Source: Candidatus Nanoarchaeia archaeon (lineage in GTDB: Archaea > Nanoarchaeota > Nanoarchaeia > SCGC-AAA011-G17 > JAFCDX01). Taken from it: 64,000 nucleotides of DNA. The stretch is from the NCBI GenBank assembly GCA_028717785.1, contig JAQUND010000003.1, positions 20,465 through 84,464 on the forward strand. The letters run 5' to 3'. The notes under the pieces were generated by a model. That model was given only the letters and a program-made list of their open reading frames with translations. It was not told the origin of the DNA and ran no database searches. Both the position numbers and the translations under genes were made by a program. Positions 42,348-50,771 of the stretch are shown here, in pieces; within the stretch, counting starts at the first letter, position 1; every line of letters begins with the position of its first letter.

Positions 42348-43679
42348 ATGATATTTAAGAACATGAACTCAAAAGCATTATATATTGTAAAAACTTTAGT
42401 CGATAACGGATACCAAGCAGTGTTTGCTGGCGGGTTTGTTCGTGATATGTTGATATGCGAAAAATCTAATGATATAGATATAGCAACTAGCGCTAAGCCT
42501 GAAGAAGTCGAAAGATTTTTTCAAAAAACTTTACCAATTGGAAAATCTTTTGGAGTAATTCTAGTCATAATTGACGATGAAAAATTTGAAGTTGCAACTT
42601 TTCGTTCAGATGGCGTTTATACTGATGGTCGTCATCCTGAATCTGTGATATTCTCTACCTTAGAAGAAGACGCGAGGCGGCGAGACATCACAATCAATGG
42701 TATGTTTTATGATCCTTTGGAAGATAAAATCATTGACGTCGTGGGTGGTCAGACTGATTTAAAGCAAAAGATAGTGAGACTTATTGGTAATTCTGTTGAT
42801 CGTATTAAAGAAGATAAACTCCGTTTAATGCGCATTATTAGATTTGCTTCTCGATTTGGATTTGAAATCGAACCCAAAACATATCTTACTATAAAAGAAC
42901 ATGCATTTGAGTTAGTTACAGTGTCTGCTGAAAGAATTGCAGATGAGTTAACTAAAATATTAAGACTCAAGAACAAAAGAAGAGCAATTGAGTTATTGTT
43001 TGATACTGAGCTTATGAAATTTGTTTTACCAGAAGTTTTTGCAATGAAAGATGTTGAGCAACCTCCTGAATTTCACCCCGAAGGGAGCGTCCTTCAACAC
43101 ACACTATTGTCCCTTGAATTACTTAAAGAAAACGCTTCTGATGAATTATTATGGGGAACTTTCCTTCATGATGTTGGGAAACCACCAACTCAAACTTTTG
43201 AAGATCGTATTAGATTTTCAGGTCATGACTTAAAAGGTAAGTATATGGCTAAAGAGATACTCAAAAGACTAAAGTTTTCAAATGAATTTGTTGACCATGT
43301 TTGTTCTATGATAGAAAATCACATGAAATTCAGTTCAGTCGAAAAAATGAGAATTTCAAAACTTAAAAGATTTTTAAATTTGTCAAAATTTGACGAACAT
43401 CTTGAGTTACATAGAGTCGATTGTTTGTCTTCACATGGTGGATTAGAATATTATAATTTTGTTTTAGAAAAATTAAAAGAATTTAGTTCTGAACACGAAC
43501 AAACAAGAATTGATAAAATGAAGAGAATTGTTACTGGACATGATTTGATTACTCTTGGTTATAAACAAGGACCCGTTTTTAGAGATATTTTAATTGATGT
43601 TGAAGATCAACAATTAGAAGGTAAATTATTAAATAAAGAAGAAGCAGTAGATTACATAAAAAGCACATATAAACTTTAA
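42348..43679 (+). CDS. CCA tRNA nucleotidyltransferase / poly(A) polymerase family with HD domain
   Basis: A 443-residue protein; start ATG 42348 chosen over the TTG at 42333, which lies inside the CRISPR-like repeat. The head domain has AVFAGGFVRDMLICEKSNDID, ATFRSDGVYTDGRHPES, EEDARRRDITINGMFYDP and KLRLMRIIRFASRFGF. The HD domain has FLHDVGKPP, FSGHDLKG and IENHMKF. It would add or repair CCA ends of tRNA. No tRNA gene is seen here, so host tRNAs are the likely substrate. No ribosome site is visible before the start. Confidence 0.85.
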   Translation: MIFKNMNSKALYIVKTLVDNGYQAVFAGGFVRDMLICEKSNDIDIATSAKPEEVERFFQKTLPIGKSFGVILVIIDDEKFEVATFRSDGVYTDGRHPESVIFSTLEEDARRRDITINGMFYDPLEDKIIDVVGGQTDLKQKIVRLIGNSVDRIKEDKLRLMRIIRFASRFGFEIEPKTYLTIKEHAFELVTVSAERIADELTKILRLKNKRRAIELLFDTELMKFVLPEVFAMKDVEQPPEFHPEGSVLQHTLLSLELLKENASDELLWGTFLHDVGKPPTQTFEDRIRFSGHDLKGKYMAKEILKRLKFSNEFVDHVCSMIENHMKFSSVEKMRISKLKRFLNLSKFDEHLELHRVDCLSSHGGLEYYNFVLEKLKEFSSEHEQTRIDKMKRIVTGHDLITLGYKQGPVFRDILIDVEDQQLEGKLLNKEEAVDYIKSTYKL

Positions 43680-43689
43680 GGAGATAATA

Positions 43690-43881
43690 ATGGCAGAAGT
43701 AGTCAGAAATTTAAAAAAAATGGGAGCGAAAAATAGAGAGATAAATGCTTCAATAAAAGAAGTTATGAAAACAATTAAACAAAACAGAGAAGAAGCAGCA
43801 AAAAAGAAGCTCGAAAATCAGCAAAAAAGAAAAGTCGATAATCTCGAAAATCAAGATGCAAGTGAAACAAATCATATTTGA
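43690..43881 (+). CDS. small charged helical protein
   Basis: A 63-residue very Lys/Glu-rich protein (KTIKQNREEAAKKKLENQQK) predicted as one long helix or coiled coil. A good ribosome site (AAGGAGA) sits upstream. Function unknown; nucleic-acid binding is possible. Confidence 0.55.
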   Translation: MAEVVRNLKKMGAKNREINASIKEVMKTIKQNREEAAKKKLENQQKRKVDNLENQDASETNHI

Positions 43882-43935
43882 AACAGATATATGTTGTACA
43901 CAATTTTGTGGTGACTATTTTATATAAGGTTTGAT

Positions 43936-44304
43936 ATGAACAATAAGTACGGTGTCGATGTCTCATACTTTAAAAAAGAGTTATCTGCTTTATCAATGTC
44001 ATTGTCTGATCGGACGCCAGACGAATTATCGCGATATCTCGTCTGCCTTTCCGAAGTTGCCAAACCTCTTGAAGCTGAGGAGCACCATAAAACAGTACGC
44101 CCAAAATGTGCCGTGCAAGAGAAAAATTTGCGACTACAAACTCTTTACCGTTGCATAAAGCGTTTACTCTTAACAAAGCATTGTTCGTGTAACGGTAATA
44201 CTGAAGATTTTCGACTTTGTCCGTACTGTGGTAAACGTACACACTATGGAGATCGCTACTGTTGTTCTTGCGGAAAGTCTTTATCAAGTAGAATGGGCAA
44301 ATAA
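43936..44304 (+). CDS. zinc-ribbon protein, probably acquired
   Basis: A 122-residue protein ending in a double zinc ribbon, CPYCGKRTHYGDRYCCSCGK, with a further Cys pair before it (HCSCNG). G+C is clearly higher than the surrounding genes, so it may be a recent arrival. It has a possible own promoter (TTTTATATAAGG at 43917). Its function is not recognised. Confidence 0.6.
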   Translation: MNNKYGVDVSYFKKELSALSMSLSDRTPDELSRYLVCLSEVAKPLEAEEHHKTVRPKCAVQEKNLRLQTLYRCIKRLLLTKHCSCNGNTEDFRLCPYCGKRTHYGDRYCCSCGKSLSSRMGK

Positions 44305-44348
44305 CCTTATAGCGTAGATTGTTTGAAATTCACAAGGAATATATAATC

Positions 44349-45025
44349 ATGTCACTTGTACATCGTACTGATGGTAAAAGAAGAGAAGTAAGCTCTATGT
44401 CAAGATCACCAACACAGGATGCATTGAGAAAACGAACAGAATCTGTTGATTGTAGTAGAACAGAGGCGTTTTTATGTCAAAACGACCTGTTGCTTAAAAA
44501 TGTTTCAATATTAAAAGAATTTCGTGGAATAAAACCTTTTTCAATTAATTTTAAAAATAAATTTTCTGTTATTGTTGGCGAAAATGGTTCTGGCAAATCT
44601 TCGTTTTTTACATTATTAACAGATTCATCCTATCGTGATTTGATTAAACTTGACGTAATTGAAGATACACAGTTTTCTTTTTTTGATACTGAAAAACATA
44701 ATCCAAGAATTAAAAATCATTTCGGAAAAAACATAATGTTTGAAGTTGCTTCTAGATTCCATTCACATGGTGAAGCAATATTGCCGATAATATTGTTTTC
44801 AAAAAAAATTGAAAATAAATTGATTTTAATTGATGAACCCGATGCGGGAATTTCGTTAAAAAATCAAAAAAAATTTTAACATTATTTAAAGCTACAAAAT
44901 GTCAAATAATAATATCTACACACTCTTATTTTATAATTAAAAATGTCAAAGAAGTTTTTAATATGGATATAAAAGAATGGATTACGTCAAAAGAATATTT
45001 AAAAAGTATTGATGACAAAGTTTAA
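44349..45025 (+). CDS. ABC/SMC-type ATPase read through an apparent -1 frameshift
   Basis: The first frame (to TAA 44877) holds Walker A IVGENGSGKSS and Walker B KLILIDEPDAG of a small AAA_21-type ATPase, then stops at once. The -1 frame continues to 45025 and supplies the missing core, including IIISTHSYFI, the switch His (H-loop) expected next. The change falls on A-AAA-AAA (44867-44873), a classic slippery heptamer. Full length is about 225 residues. The first ~45 residues (SLVHRTDGKRREVSS and so on) have a different base composition and may be an unrelated fusion. Either programmed shifting or a homopolymer indel is possible. Confidence 0.6.
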
Positions 45026-45042
45026 TCTGAGAAGAGCGTTTT

Positions 45043-45183
45043 ATGTCATTAGATGAATTTTACTTTTCAGTAGTATTTGTTGCTATTTTGGTTTTCTTTT
45101 GGTTATGTTGCTATTTTTCTGGAAAAGTTTCAGTAGAATTATGTCAGTTAAAAAAGTCCTTAAAAAAATGCGAAAAATTATGA
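45043..45183 (+). CDS. small membrane protein
   Basis: A 46-residue gene from ATG 45043 to TGA 45181. It has one hydrophobic segment (FSVVFVAILVFFWLCCYF) and a Lys-rich tail, preceded by GAGAAGAG. Function unknown. Confidence 0.45.
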   Translation: MSLDEFYFSVVFVAILVFFWLCCYFSGKVSVELCQLKKSLKKCEKL

Positions 45184-45200
45184 TGAATAATTAAATTGTT

Positions 45201-45509
45201 TTATCCATTAAGTTTTGAATATTGTTTAAGTAAAGATTTTATTTTTTTAGGATCGTTTTGTTTGTTTTTTATTTGTTCCCATTTATTACAAGCTTTGTTA
45301 TGAATATCACCACCAATAGAATAAGCACCATCATAAGTTAATTTACCCATAAATTTTTTACAGGTCTTTTTTTTGCTGCAATTAAAACATGTTTGTTTGA
45401 TATCTGGTTTATTTTCCGACTTTCTTTTATCTTTTTCTTGAAGCTCTTCAGCTCTAGCGATACTGTGAATTATTCCAATGTATTTATCGTGATCAGCAGC
45501 TCTTTTCAT
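45201..45509 (-). CDS. Cys-containing hypothetical protein
   Basis: A 102-residue minus-strand protein. The middle has TCFNCSKKKTCKKFMG and a later Cys (HNKACNKW), a four-Cys pattern that may hold zinc or an iron-sulfur centre; the flanks are Lys-rich helices. Its ATG overlaps the stop of the other minus-strand gene at 45506. Confidence 0.6.
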   Translation of the reverse strand: MKRAADHDKYIGIIHSIARAEELQEKDKRKSENKPDIKQTCFNCSKKKTCKKFMGKLTYDGAYSIGGDIHNKACNKWEQIKNKQNDPKKIKSLLKQYSKLNG

Positions 45510-45709
45510 AAATCTCCATTATTAAAGTTTTCTATGAACTCGTTTTCAGCTAGTTTCATAACATTATCTATATGATCAAGATAACAATTGCATATTTCAA
45601 AAGCTCTTTCGTCTGAAACAATTCCTGAAGCATTCAATGAAGCTATACCTTCAAGTAAAAAAGACATAGCATGCAATCGTTCTGTAATATCTTCTTTTAA
45701 AGTAATCAT
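45506..45709 (-). CDS. hypothetical small helical protein
   Basis: A 67-residue minus-strand protein starting at the ATG at 45709, with GGAG seven bases upstream; a TTG at 45721 sits on that ribosome site and is rejected. Acidic and helical (MITLKEDITERLHAMSFLLE). It is the first of a two-gene minus-strand operon, divergent from the gene at 45847. Confidence 0.6.
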   Translation of the reverse strand: MITLKEDITERLHAMSFLLEGIASLNASGIVSDERAFEICNCYLDHIDNVMKLAENEFIENFNNGDL

Positions 45710-45769
45710 ATTAGTCTCCAAAGAGAAAATTCTATATTATTTTAACAATACTAAAAATAATTATTATAC

Positions 45770-45785
45770 ACATTTTAAAAAATGT
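45770..45785. promoter_or_regulatory. palindrome in divergent promoter region
   Basis: ACATTTT-AA-AAAATGT is a perfect 16-base palindrome in the 137-base AT-rich gap between the minus-strand pair and the gene at 45847. TATTAT/TATAAT-like boxes lie nearby on both strands. It may be an operator for both directions. Confidence 0.3.
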
Positions 45786-45846
45786 TATAAATAAATTCAT
45801 AAATAGAAACAATGAAATCTTTATCACATCAGAAAACGAGGAAAAT

Positions 45847-46077
45847 ATGACAAAAGAAAAAGTAACAAACAATTTTTGTAAATCTGAACAACAAATTAAA
45901 GTAAATGATTGTCTTTATTTAATTACATACAAATCTGGAGATAACCCAATTATTTGTAAAAAAGAAAATTTTGATATAAATCTTTCTCCAGTATCAGAAT
46001 CTTGTTCTATATTTGAAATAACAATAAATAAAGTTTTTGAAATAAAAAGAACTTTGAGTTTAGTAGAAAAAAAATAA
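45847..46077 (+). CDS. hypothetical small protein
   Basis: A 76-residue beta-rich protein with three Cys residues (NFCKSEQQ, NDCLYLITY, SESCSIFEI). A GAGGAAAAT ribosome site precedes it. Not recognised; it is divergent from the minus-strand pair and directly before the ATP-grasp gene. Confidence 0.5.
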   Translation: MTKEKVTNNFCKSEQQIKVNDCLYLITYKSGDNPIICKKENFDINLSPVSESCSIFEITINKVFEIKRTLSLVEKK

Positions 46078-46083
46078 TAAATT

Positions 46084-46827
46084 ATGTATAAAGTATTGAT
46101 TTATGGCGATAAAATTCCTCAAACTGTAGATTGTAGTATTGCGTTTCATGGTTTTGAAGAACTTGCATGTGATATTACAGTTTTTAGAGACTGGTTGTGT
46201 TTTAATAAAGAAGAATTCGAAAAATTTGATGTTTGTGTTGGTGGCGTAAACTTATGTCATTGGGCATTTTTAAAACTTGGAATAAAAAACTATAATATTT
46301 CTTGTTATCCTGAACAACTAAAAGATTTTTTTCATAGAGAAATAAATCAAGTAGAAGTTAAAAAAGTAATAAAAGAATATCCTCGTAATAAATTTCTAAA
46401 ACCAATAAGACCCAAACAGTTTCAAGCTTTTACTACAAAAAAAATGTTTAATTCAAAAAATATCTCTTTAATTAATTTAGAAGAACATGAAAAAATATAT
46501 GTTTCTGAGTTAGTAGACTTTAAGTCTGAGTGGAGAGTTTATGTAAATTCAAAAGAAATCAGAAACATTTGTTTTTATAAAGGAGATTGTTGTTTATTAC
46601 CTGATATAAAAACTATAAGAACAATGATAAAGGTTTGGAAAACTTGTCCATGTTGTTATGCTCTTGATGTAGGAATTGTTTATAATTATCTTAAAAAAAA
46701 ATTTGAAACTATTTTAGTTGAAATAAACGACTTTTATTCTATAGGTAATTATGGGTTAGAATCTGTAGAATATGCAAAAATGTTATATTTAAGATGGAAA
46801 GAAATATGTTCACTACACGTGCAGTGA
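46084..46827 (+). CDS. ATP-grasp domain protein (R2K type)
   Basis: A 247-residue protein. NKFLKPIRPKQFQAF carries the ATP-binding Lys, YVSELVDFKSEWRVYV the hinge and Arg, and ILVEINDFYSIGNYGLE the Mg-binding acidic/Asn residues. These fit the R2K clade of phage ATP-grasp enzymes, proposed to attach amino acids or modify proteins. The last 18 bases (46810-46827) form a near-perfect palindrome, TCACTACACGTGCAGTGA. Confidence 0.7.
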   Translation: MYKVLIYGDKIPQTVDCSIAFHGFEELACDITVFRDWLCFNKEEFEKFDVCVGGVNLCHWAFLKLGIKNYNISCYPEQLKDFFHREINQVEVKKVIKEYPRNKFLKPIRPKQFQAFTTKKMFNSKNISLINLEEHEKIYVSELVDFKSEWRVYVNSKEIRNICFYKGDCCLLPDIKTIRTMIKVWKTCPCCYALDVGIVYNYLKKKFETILVEINDFYSIGNYGLESVEYAKMLYLRWKEICSLHVQ

Positions 46828-46846
46828 TGAACGAGATAAAAAAATA

Positions 46847-47146
46847 TTGATTATAAAACAACTCAAAGTTATTAACGAATCAGGTATTCATGCACGTCCA
46901 TCTTGCATGATAATAAAATTAGTAGAGGGTTTTAAGTCTAAGATAACTCTTGATGGATCTGATGCAAGAAGCATTTTATCTATAATGACGTTGGCTGCTA
47001 CTAAAGGTAGAAAACTTGAACTTATAGTAGATGGTGAAGATGAAGAAAAAGCTGCTGAAGCTATAGAACACTTATTTAAAGACGGATTCTTTGAAAAACA
47101 ATCAAAAAGGAGGAGTTTTAATGAAAAAAAACAATCAAGAAATTAG
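46847..47146 (+). CDS. HPr-like phosphocarrier protein
   Basis: A 99-residue HPr-fold protein. SGIHARPSCMI holds His15, the residue phosphorylated by enzyme I, exactly at its standard number. DARSILSIMTLAA holds a Ser at the place of the regulatory serine. The start is TTG 46847. The C-terminus is extended by ~13 basic residues (KQSKRRSFNEKK). HPr normally passes phosphate to PTS sugar transporters and, via its Ser, controls catabolite repression. A phage copy might redirect this. It overlaps the next gene by 26 bases. Confidence 0.8.
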   Translation: MIIKQLKVINESGIHARPSCMIIKLVEGFKSKITLDGSDARSILSIMTLAATKGRKLELIVDGEDEEKAAEAIEHLFKDGFFEKQSKRRSFNEKKQSRN

Positions 47147-47705
47147 AGGTCTGATAACTAAGATAATTAAATATCAGACAAATTTAAGTATCGAAAAAGA
47201 AGCTGGTTTAAAAATCGAAAAAAAAATATTGTCAGAAAAAGCAACAAAAGCAAAAGAAATTATAGAAAACAGTTGTTTTGATGATAAAGAGAGTTTTTCA
47301 AAATTAGTTTCTATTTTGCTTAACGAAAATATTGAAATTGATGAAAACCAAGAACAATATATGAAAGTTTATCAATATTCATTGATTGTTTGTTTGAAAG
47401 AAGGTAGTGATAGAAGAGATGCAGAATTTTTTCGAGATACAAAGTTTTTAAAGACTTTTTTAGATATTGATGAATTATATAACGAGCCTATATTAAATAA
47501 AGACTATTTTGACGATGAAATATTATGGGCGGGTTTGTCAAGCAATAATGTTTTAGAATATTGTTTTTCAGATCAAGATATCTGTAAAAATTATTTTCGA
47601 TTTGCTAATGATAGTGAAATAGAAGAATTTGTTAGAAAAATACCAGAAAAAATTATCAAAGATTGTTTTTCAACGATAATACTCACAGCGAATTTTATTA
47701 AATAA
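47121..47705 (+). CDS. hypothetical acidic protein
   Basis: A 194-residue protein. ATG 47121 is chosen because AAAGGAGG lies just before it; an in-frame ATG at 47091 has no such site. The protein is helical, with a Lys-rich start and an acidic C-terminal half rich in Phe/Tyr (FDDEILWAGLSSNNVLEYCF). Not recognised. Confidence 0.55.
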   Translation: MKKNNQEIRGLITKIIKYQTNLSIEKEAGLKIEKKILSEKATKAKEIIENSCFDDKESFSKLVSILLNENIEIDENQEQYMKVYQYSLIVCLKEGSDRRDAEFFRDTKFLKTFLDIDELYNEPILNKDYFDDEILWAGLSSNNVLEYCFSDQDICKNYFRFANDSEIEEFVRKIPEKIIKDCFSTIILTANFIK

Positions 47706-47707
47706 AA

Positions 47708-47738
47708 TTGGCAAAAAAATGTTTTTTGACGATATAAT
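47708..47738 (+). promoter_or_regulatory. putative promoter, TTGGCA-N19-TATAAT
   Basis: TTGGCA (47708) and TATAAT (47733) are 19 bases apart, with GACGATATAATAA round the -10. This is the same pattern as at 7808 and 60595. The implied start near 47745 lies after the ATG 47719 and so favours ATG 47776 as the macrodomain start. Confidence 0.5.
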
Positions 47739-47775
47739 AAATACGTTAAGAAACAAAGTGACAAAGGATAAAAAA

Positions 47776-48228
47776 ATGATTCACTATCTTTCTGGTGACG
47801 CTACTCAACCAATAAAAACACCTGCTTATATTATCCATATTTGTAATAATCTCGGGGGATGGGGTGCGGGGTTTGTTTTAGCAGTTACTAAACGTTTTGG
47901 TAAAGGACCTGAATCTTCTTATCGTTTATGGTTTCAAAGTAAAGAAGACTTTAGACTTGGTCAAATTCAAATCGTGAAAGTCTCAGAACAAATTTCTGTT
48001 GTTAATATGATTGCGCAGAGAGGGTTTCTTGACAAAGACAATCAAAAACCACTAGACTTGAGAGCTTTAAAAGATTGTCTAAAACAAGTTTATTTAGTGA
48101 CAAAGAAGTCAAATATCACAATACACATGCCTCGGATTGGTTGTGGTTTAGCTGGAGGCAAATGGGAAGAGATTGAGCCCGTTATTCAGAAACACATGAC
48201 AGTAGATACTTATGTATATGATTTATAA
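47776..48228 (+). CDS. macrodomain protein (ADP-ribose processing)
   Basis: A 150-residue macrodomain starting at ATG 47776 with AAAGGA upstream (an in-frame ATG at 47719 lies inside the promoter). Motifs: IHYLSGDATQPIKTPAYI, HICNNLGGWGAGFVLAV (the ADP-ribose loop with catalytic-type Asn) and MPRIGCGLAGGKWEEIEPVI. It is closest to Poa1-like ADP-ribose-1''-phosphatases. It may remove ADP-ribose or its phosphate, relevant to tRNA repair or to ADP-ribosylating defence systems. Confidence 0.85.
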   Translation: MIHYLSGDATQPIKTPAYIIHICNNLGGWGAGFVLAVTKRFGKGPESSYRLWFQSKEDFRLGQIQIVKVSEQISVVNMIAQRGFLDKDNQKPLDLRALKDCLKQVYLVTKKSNITIHMPRIGCGLAGGKWEEIEPVIQKHMTVDTYVYDL

Positions 48229-48230
48229 AA

Positions 48231-48842
48231 ATGAAACTTATAAGCAAAAATTACAAACACAGGTCGACAAAACAGCAAAGATATAATGAAAAAAACGAAA
48301 TTCTTTGTACGTATTGTACAACATATAAAGAAAAAGAAGAGTTTCTTGAGAGCAATTTAGAAAAACATTTTTACAAATGCAAACTTTGTGAAACAAAATA
48401 TAGGAAAGAAAGAATTGGCGATATAAATCGCATAATAGACAATATTTATGGTCACCAAAGATCTAATTGCGAAGTTTTATACTCTTGGGAACAATTTTCT
48501 CAATGGTTGATAAAAAAAACTAATTTTTTGGATTTATATTTGTTTTGGAAATCTGTCAATTATGACAAGAACTTTGTTCCTGCAGTGTTAAGAATAAATT
48601 CTTCAAAACCATATTCTCTAGATAATTTAAAAGTAACTACTGCAAAATTTGCTAGAACATTATGTTCTAAAAAGAGAGAAAAAAAAGTAATACAATTAGA
48701 TAAACAAGGAAAAAAAATAGCAACATTTTGTAATGCTAAAGTTGCTTCTGAGTTTATTAATTACAAATTTTTTTCAAATATTCATTTAGTTTGTAAAGGA
48801 CAAAAAAAATCTGCTGGTGGTTTTATGTGGAAATATGAATAA
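48231..48842 (+). CDS. putative homing endonuclease-like protein with NUMOD1 domain
   Basis: A 203-residue basic protein. The N-terminal half has two Cys pairs (LCTYCTTYKEKEEF, KCKLCETKYRKE) as in zinc-finger HNH-type proteins. The C-terminal ~50 residues (KKVIQLDKQGKKIATFCNAK then AASEF-like VASEF) match a NUMOD1 DNA-binding unit. I do not see a clear HNH core between them (YSWEQFSQWLIKK region), so catalysis is uncertain. It starts two bases after the macrodomain stop. Confidence 0.55.
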   Translation: MKLISKNYKHRSTKQQRYNEKNEILCTYCTTYKEKEEFLESNLEKHFYKCKLCETKYRKERIGDINRIIDNIYGHQRSNCEVLYSWEQFSQWLIKKTNFLDLYLFWKSVNYDKNFVPAVLRINSSKPYSLDNLKVTTAKFARTLCSKKREKKVIQLDKQGKKIATFCNAKVASEFINYKFFSNIHLVCKGQKKSAGGFMWKYE

Positions 48843-48913
48843 TAAGTATATTACGAGAACATCGAAAACTAATTATACGACAAATATTTTGTAAGTTATT
48901 AGGGACATATTAA

Positions 48914-49555
48914 ATGATATATACTGGAGAAAGACCAACGTTTGAAAATAGAGAATCTATTATAAGTTCAGTAATGAGGTATAAATCAGTTTTTCCCTTT
49001 TGCAAGAATAAAAAAATTATTGATCTTGGTTGTGGTATTGGACATGGTACAAAACTTTTAATGCTAAATAATGATGATAAAGAAAAAATCGTTGTAGGTG
49101 TTGATATTAATCTTGATTCTATTACAGAAGCAACTAAAGGAAATAAAGAATTCATATCTAATTTGTCTTTTGTTTGTCGTGACATTTTTAATGTTAATTT
49201 TAAAGGATTTGTTATTGTTTCTATGATAGAGTTTATAGAACATATTGAAAAATCTGAAGCTGAAAAGTTAATTAAGAAAATATCAAACAATGTGCAAACT
49301 CTTGTCTTAACAACACCTAATGGTGATTTTTTTAAGTATCATCCCAAAGATGATTCTGAATATAAAGGTTTTCATAAATGGCATTATGCTTATGAAGAAC
49401 TCTTATACTTATGTAATAAAGAATTTAAGTTTGTTGAAGTTTATGCCCATCTTTTTGATCCTAAAATAAGACAATTTACTTCTTATATTGTTTTTGCAAC
49501 AAATATGATATATGAAGGTGACTCGACCTTTTCTAACACACAGAAAGTCTATTGA
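48914..49555 (+). CDS. SAM-dependent methyltransferase
   Basis: A 213-residue class I methyltransferase: motif I IIDLGCGIGHGTKLLM near residue 36, VVGVDINLDSI, FVCRDIFNVNF, IVSMIEFIEHIE and TLVLTTPNGDFFKYHP. Similar to methyltransferases of sugar or lipid pathways. It faces a GT9-like gene on the other strand. Confidence 0.75.
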   Translation: MIYTGERPTFENRESIISSVMRYKSVFPFCKNKKIIDLGCGIGHGTKLLMLNNDDKEKIVVGVDINLDSITEATKGNKEFISNLSFVCRDIFNVNFKGFVIVSMIEFIEHIEKSEAEKLIKKISNNVQTLVLTTPNGDFFKYHPKDDSEYKGFHKWHYAYEELLYLCNKEFKFVEVYAHLFDPKIRQFTSYIVFATNMIYEGDSTFSNTQKVY

Positions 49556-49666
49556 TATAAATACTTATGGTTGATTTTTTCGATATGTTAAAGACATAAT
49601 TTGAAAGGTTATTATAGGTGAGTTAAAACGTAAAGAAGTTTTAAGTATAATACTTGACTAGATAAA

Positions 49667-50662
49667 TTACTGATTATTTTTTTGTAGTTCTAAAAACGAT
49701 TCATAAACAGAATCAATACTAATAGTTTTAACAGTTTCAGGTTTTGATATATAATTATGCTTTACTTTAGATTTTATTGGATAACAGTTATAAAATAAAA
49801 TATCACATATAATTAATAACGAAGGAATGTCACAAGTTAAAGCGACATGTGCTGGTGAAGAGTCTATCCCAATAAAATATTTTGCATGTTTTATAAGCGC
49901 AAAATTATTAAATAAAGAATCTATACTGATAGCACAACTTGTTTTATTAGATATCTCTTTTAATATATACTCGTCTTTTTTTGCGCCAATTAAAACAATA
50001 TGGAAATCGTTTTTTATTCTATTGATTAATTCTATAAATTTTTCTGATTGCCAATCTTTATTGTTCTTTTCTAAAAGTTTTGATATTTTATAATCTGTGT
50101 AAGAAACATTGATTCCTATATGACCTTCTGATGTCGAATGAACAACGACTAAAGGTTTTTTTATTTTTTCTATATATTGTTTAGCAAAAAAATCATTTTC
50201 CTCACTAAAATACAAACGACACTTGATGTCTTCTTGATATATATTACAAATTTTACATAATAATTCAGAAAGATTTAATTTATAGTTTTTTCTCCTTTGA
50301 TATACCATATCAAATCCGTCTTCCCAATTATATAATTTTGAGAATTCGTTTATAAGATCTTTATTAATATCAAACGAATTAAAACCTATTAATTCTTTAT
50401 ATTTTCCTTTATCTAATAAAATTTGTTCAAGAATTGCACTATTTGAAGAAAAATTACAATTATAGATATAATCACAACGGCTACACCACATAGAAAAAAC
50501 TTGATCAACAAAAGGTAGTTTTAAAATAACTTCTTGATTTCTTTGACAGAAAACTGATATATGACTATCAGGATATTTCTCTTTAATACTTCTTAATAAA
50601 GGTTCATGTCTAATTAAATCACCTATTCCATTTGACCAAGGTATAATTTGTATTTTTACCAT
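49667..50662 (-). CDS. glycosyltransferase family 9 (heptosyltransferase-like)
   Basis: A 331-residue minus-strand protein. N-terminal IIPWSNGIGDLIRHEPLLRS matches the GDxxxxxP nucleotide-sugar site, and C-terminal KYFIGIDSSPAHVALTCDI is the GT9 donor-site signature. It would move a heptose-like sugar onto a glycan, perhaps altering host surface sugars. It is one of the few minus-strand genes. A 13-base palindrome, AAGTAT-A-ATACTT (49643-49655), lies just beyond its stop in the gap between it and the convergent methyltransferase gene. Confidence 0.8.
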   Translation of the reverse strand: MVKIQIIPWSNGIGDLIRHEPLLRSIKEKYPDSHISVFCQRNQEVILKLPFVDQVFSMWCSRCDYIYNCNFSSNSAILEQILLDKGKYKELIGFNSFDINKDLINEFSKLYNWEDGFDMVYQRRKNYKLNLSELLCKICNIYQEDIKCRLYFSEENDFFAKQYIEKIKKPLVVVHSTSEGHIGINVSYTDYKISKLLEKNNKDWQSEKFIELINRIKNDFHIVLIGAKKDEYILKEISNKTSCAISIDSLFNNFALIKHAKYFIGIDSSPAHVALTCDIPSLLIICDILFYNCYPIKSKVKHNYISKPETVKTISIDSVYESFLELQKNNQ

Positions 50663-50771
50663 ATAATTAAATTTTGTATAAACTTTTTAAAAAACAGCGT
50701 TTTTAAAAGATTGTATATAAATAACTTTGAAGACATAGACAAAATTGTTTTAGAGAAATATAGGAGTAATA

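Noticed and set aside
43970..44287. 105-codon minus-strand and 68-codon plus-strand frames overlapping the zinc-ribbon gene
   Set aside because: The CxxC zinc-ribbon pattern in frame 43936 is far more convincing. The others lack ribosome sites and motifs.
48910..49290. 126-codon minus-strand frame
   Set aside because: Antisense of the methyltransferase motif I region.
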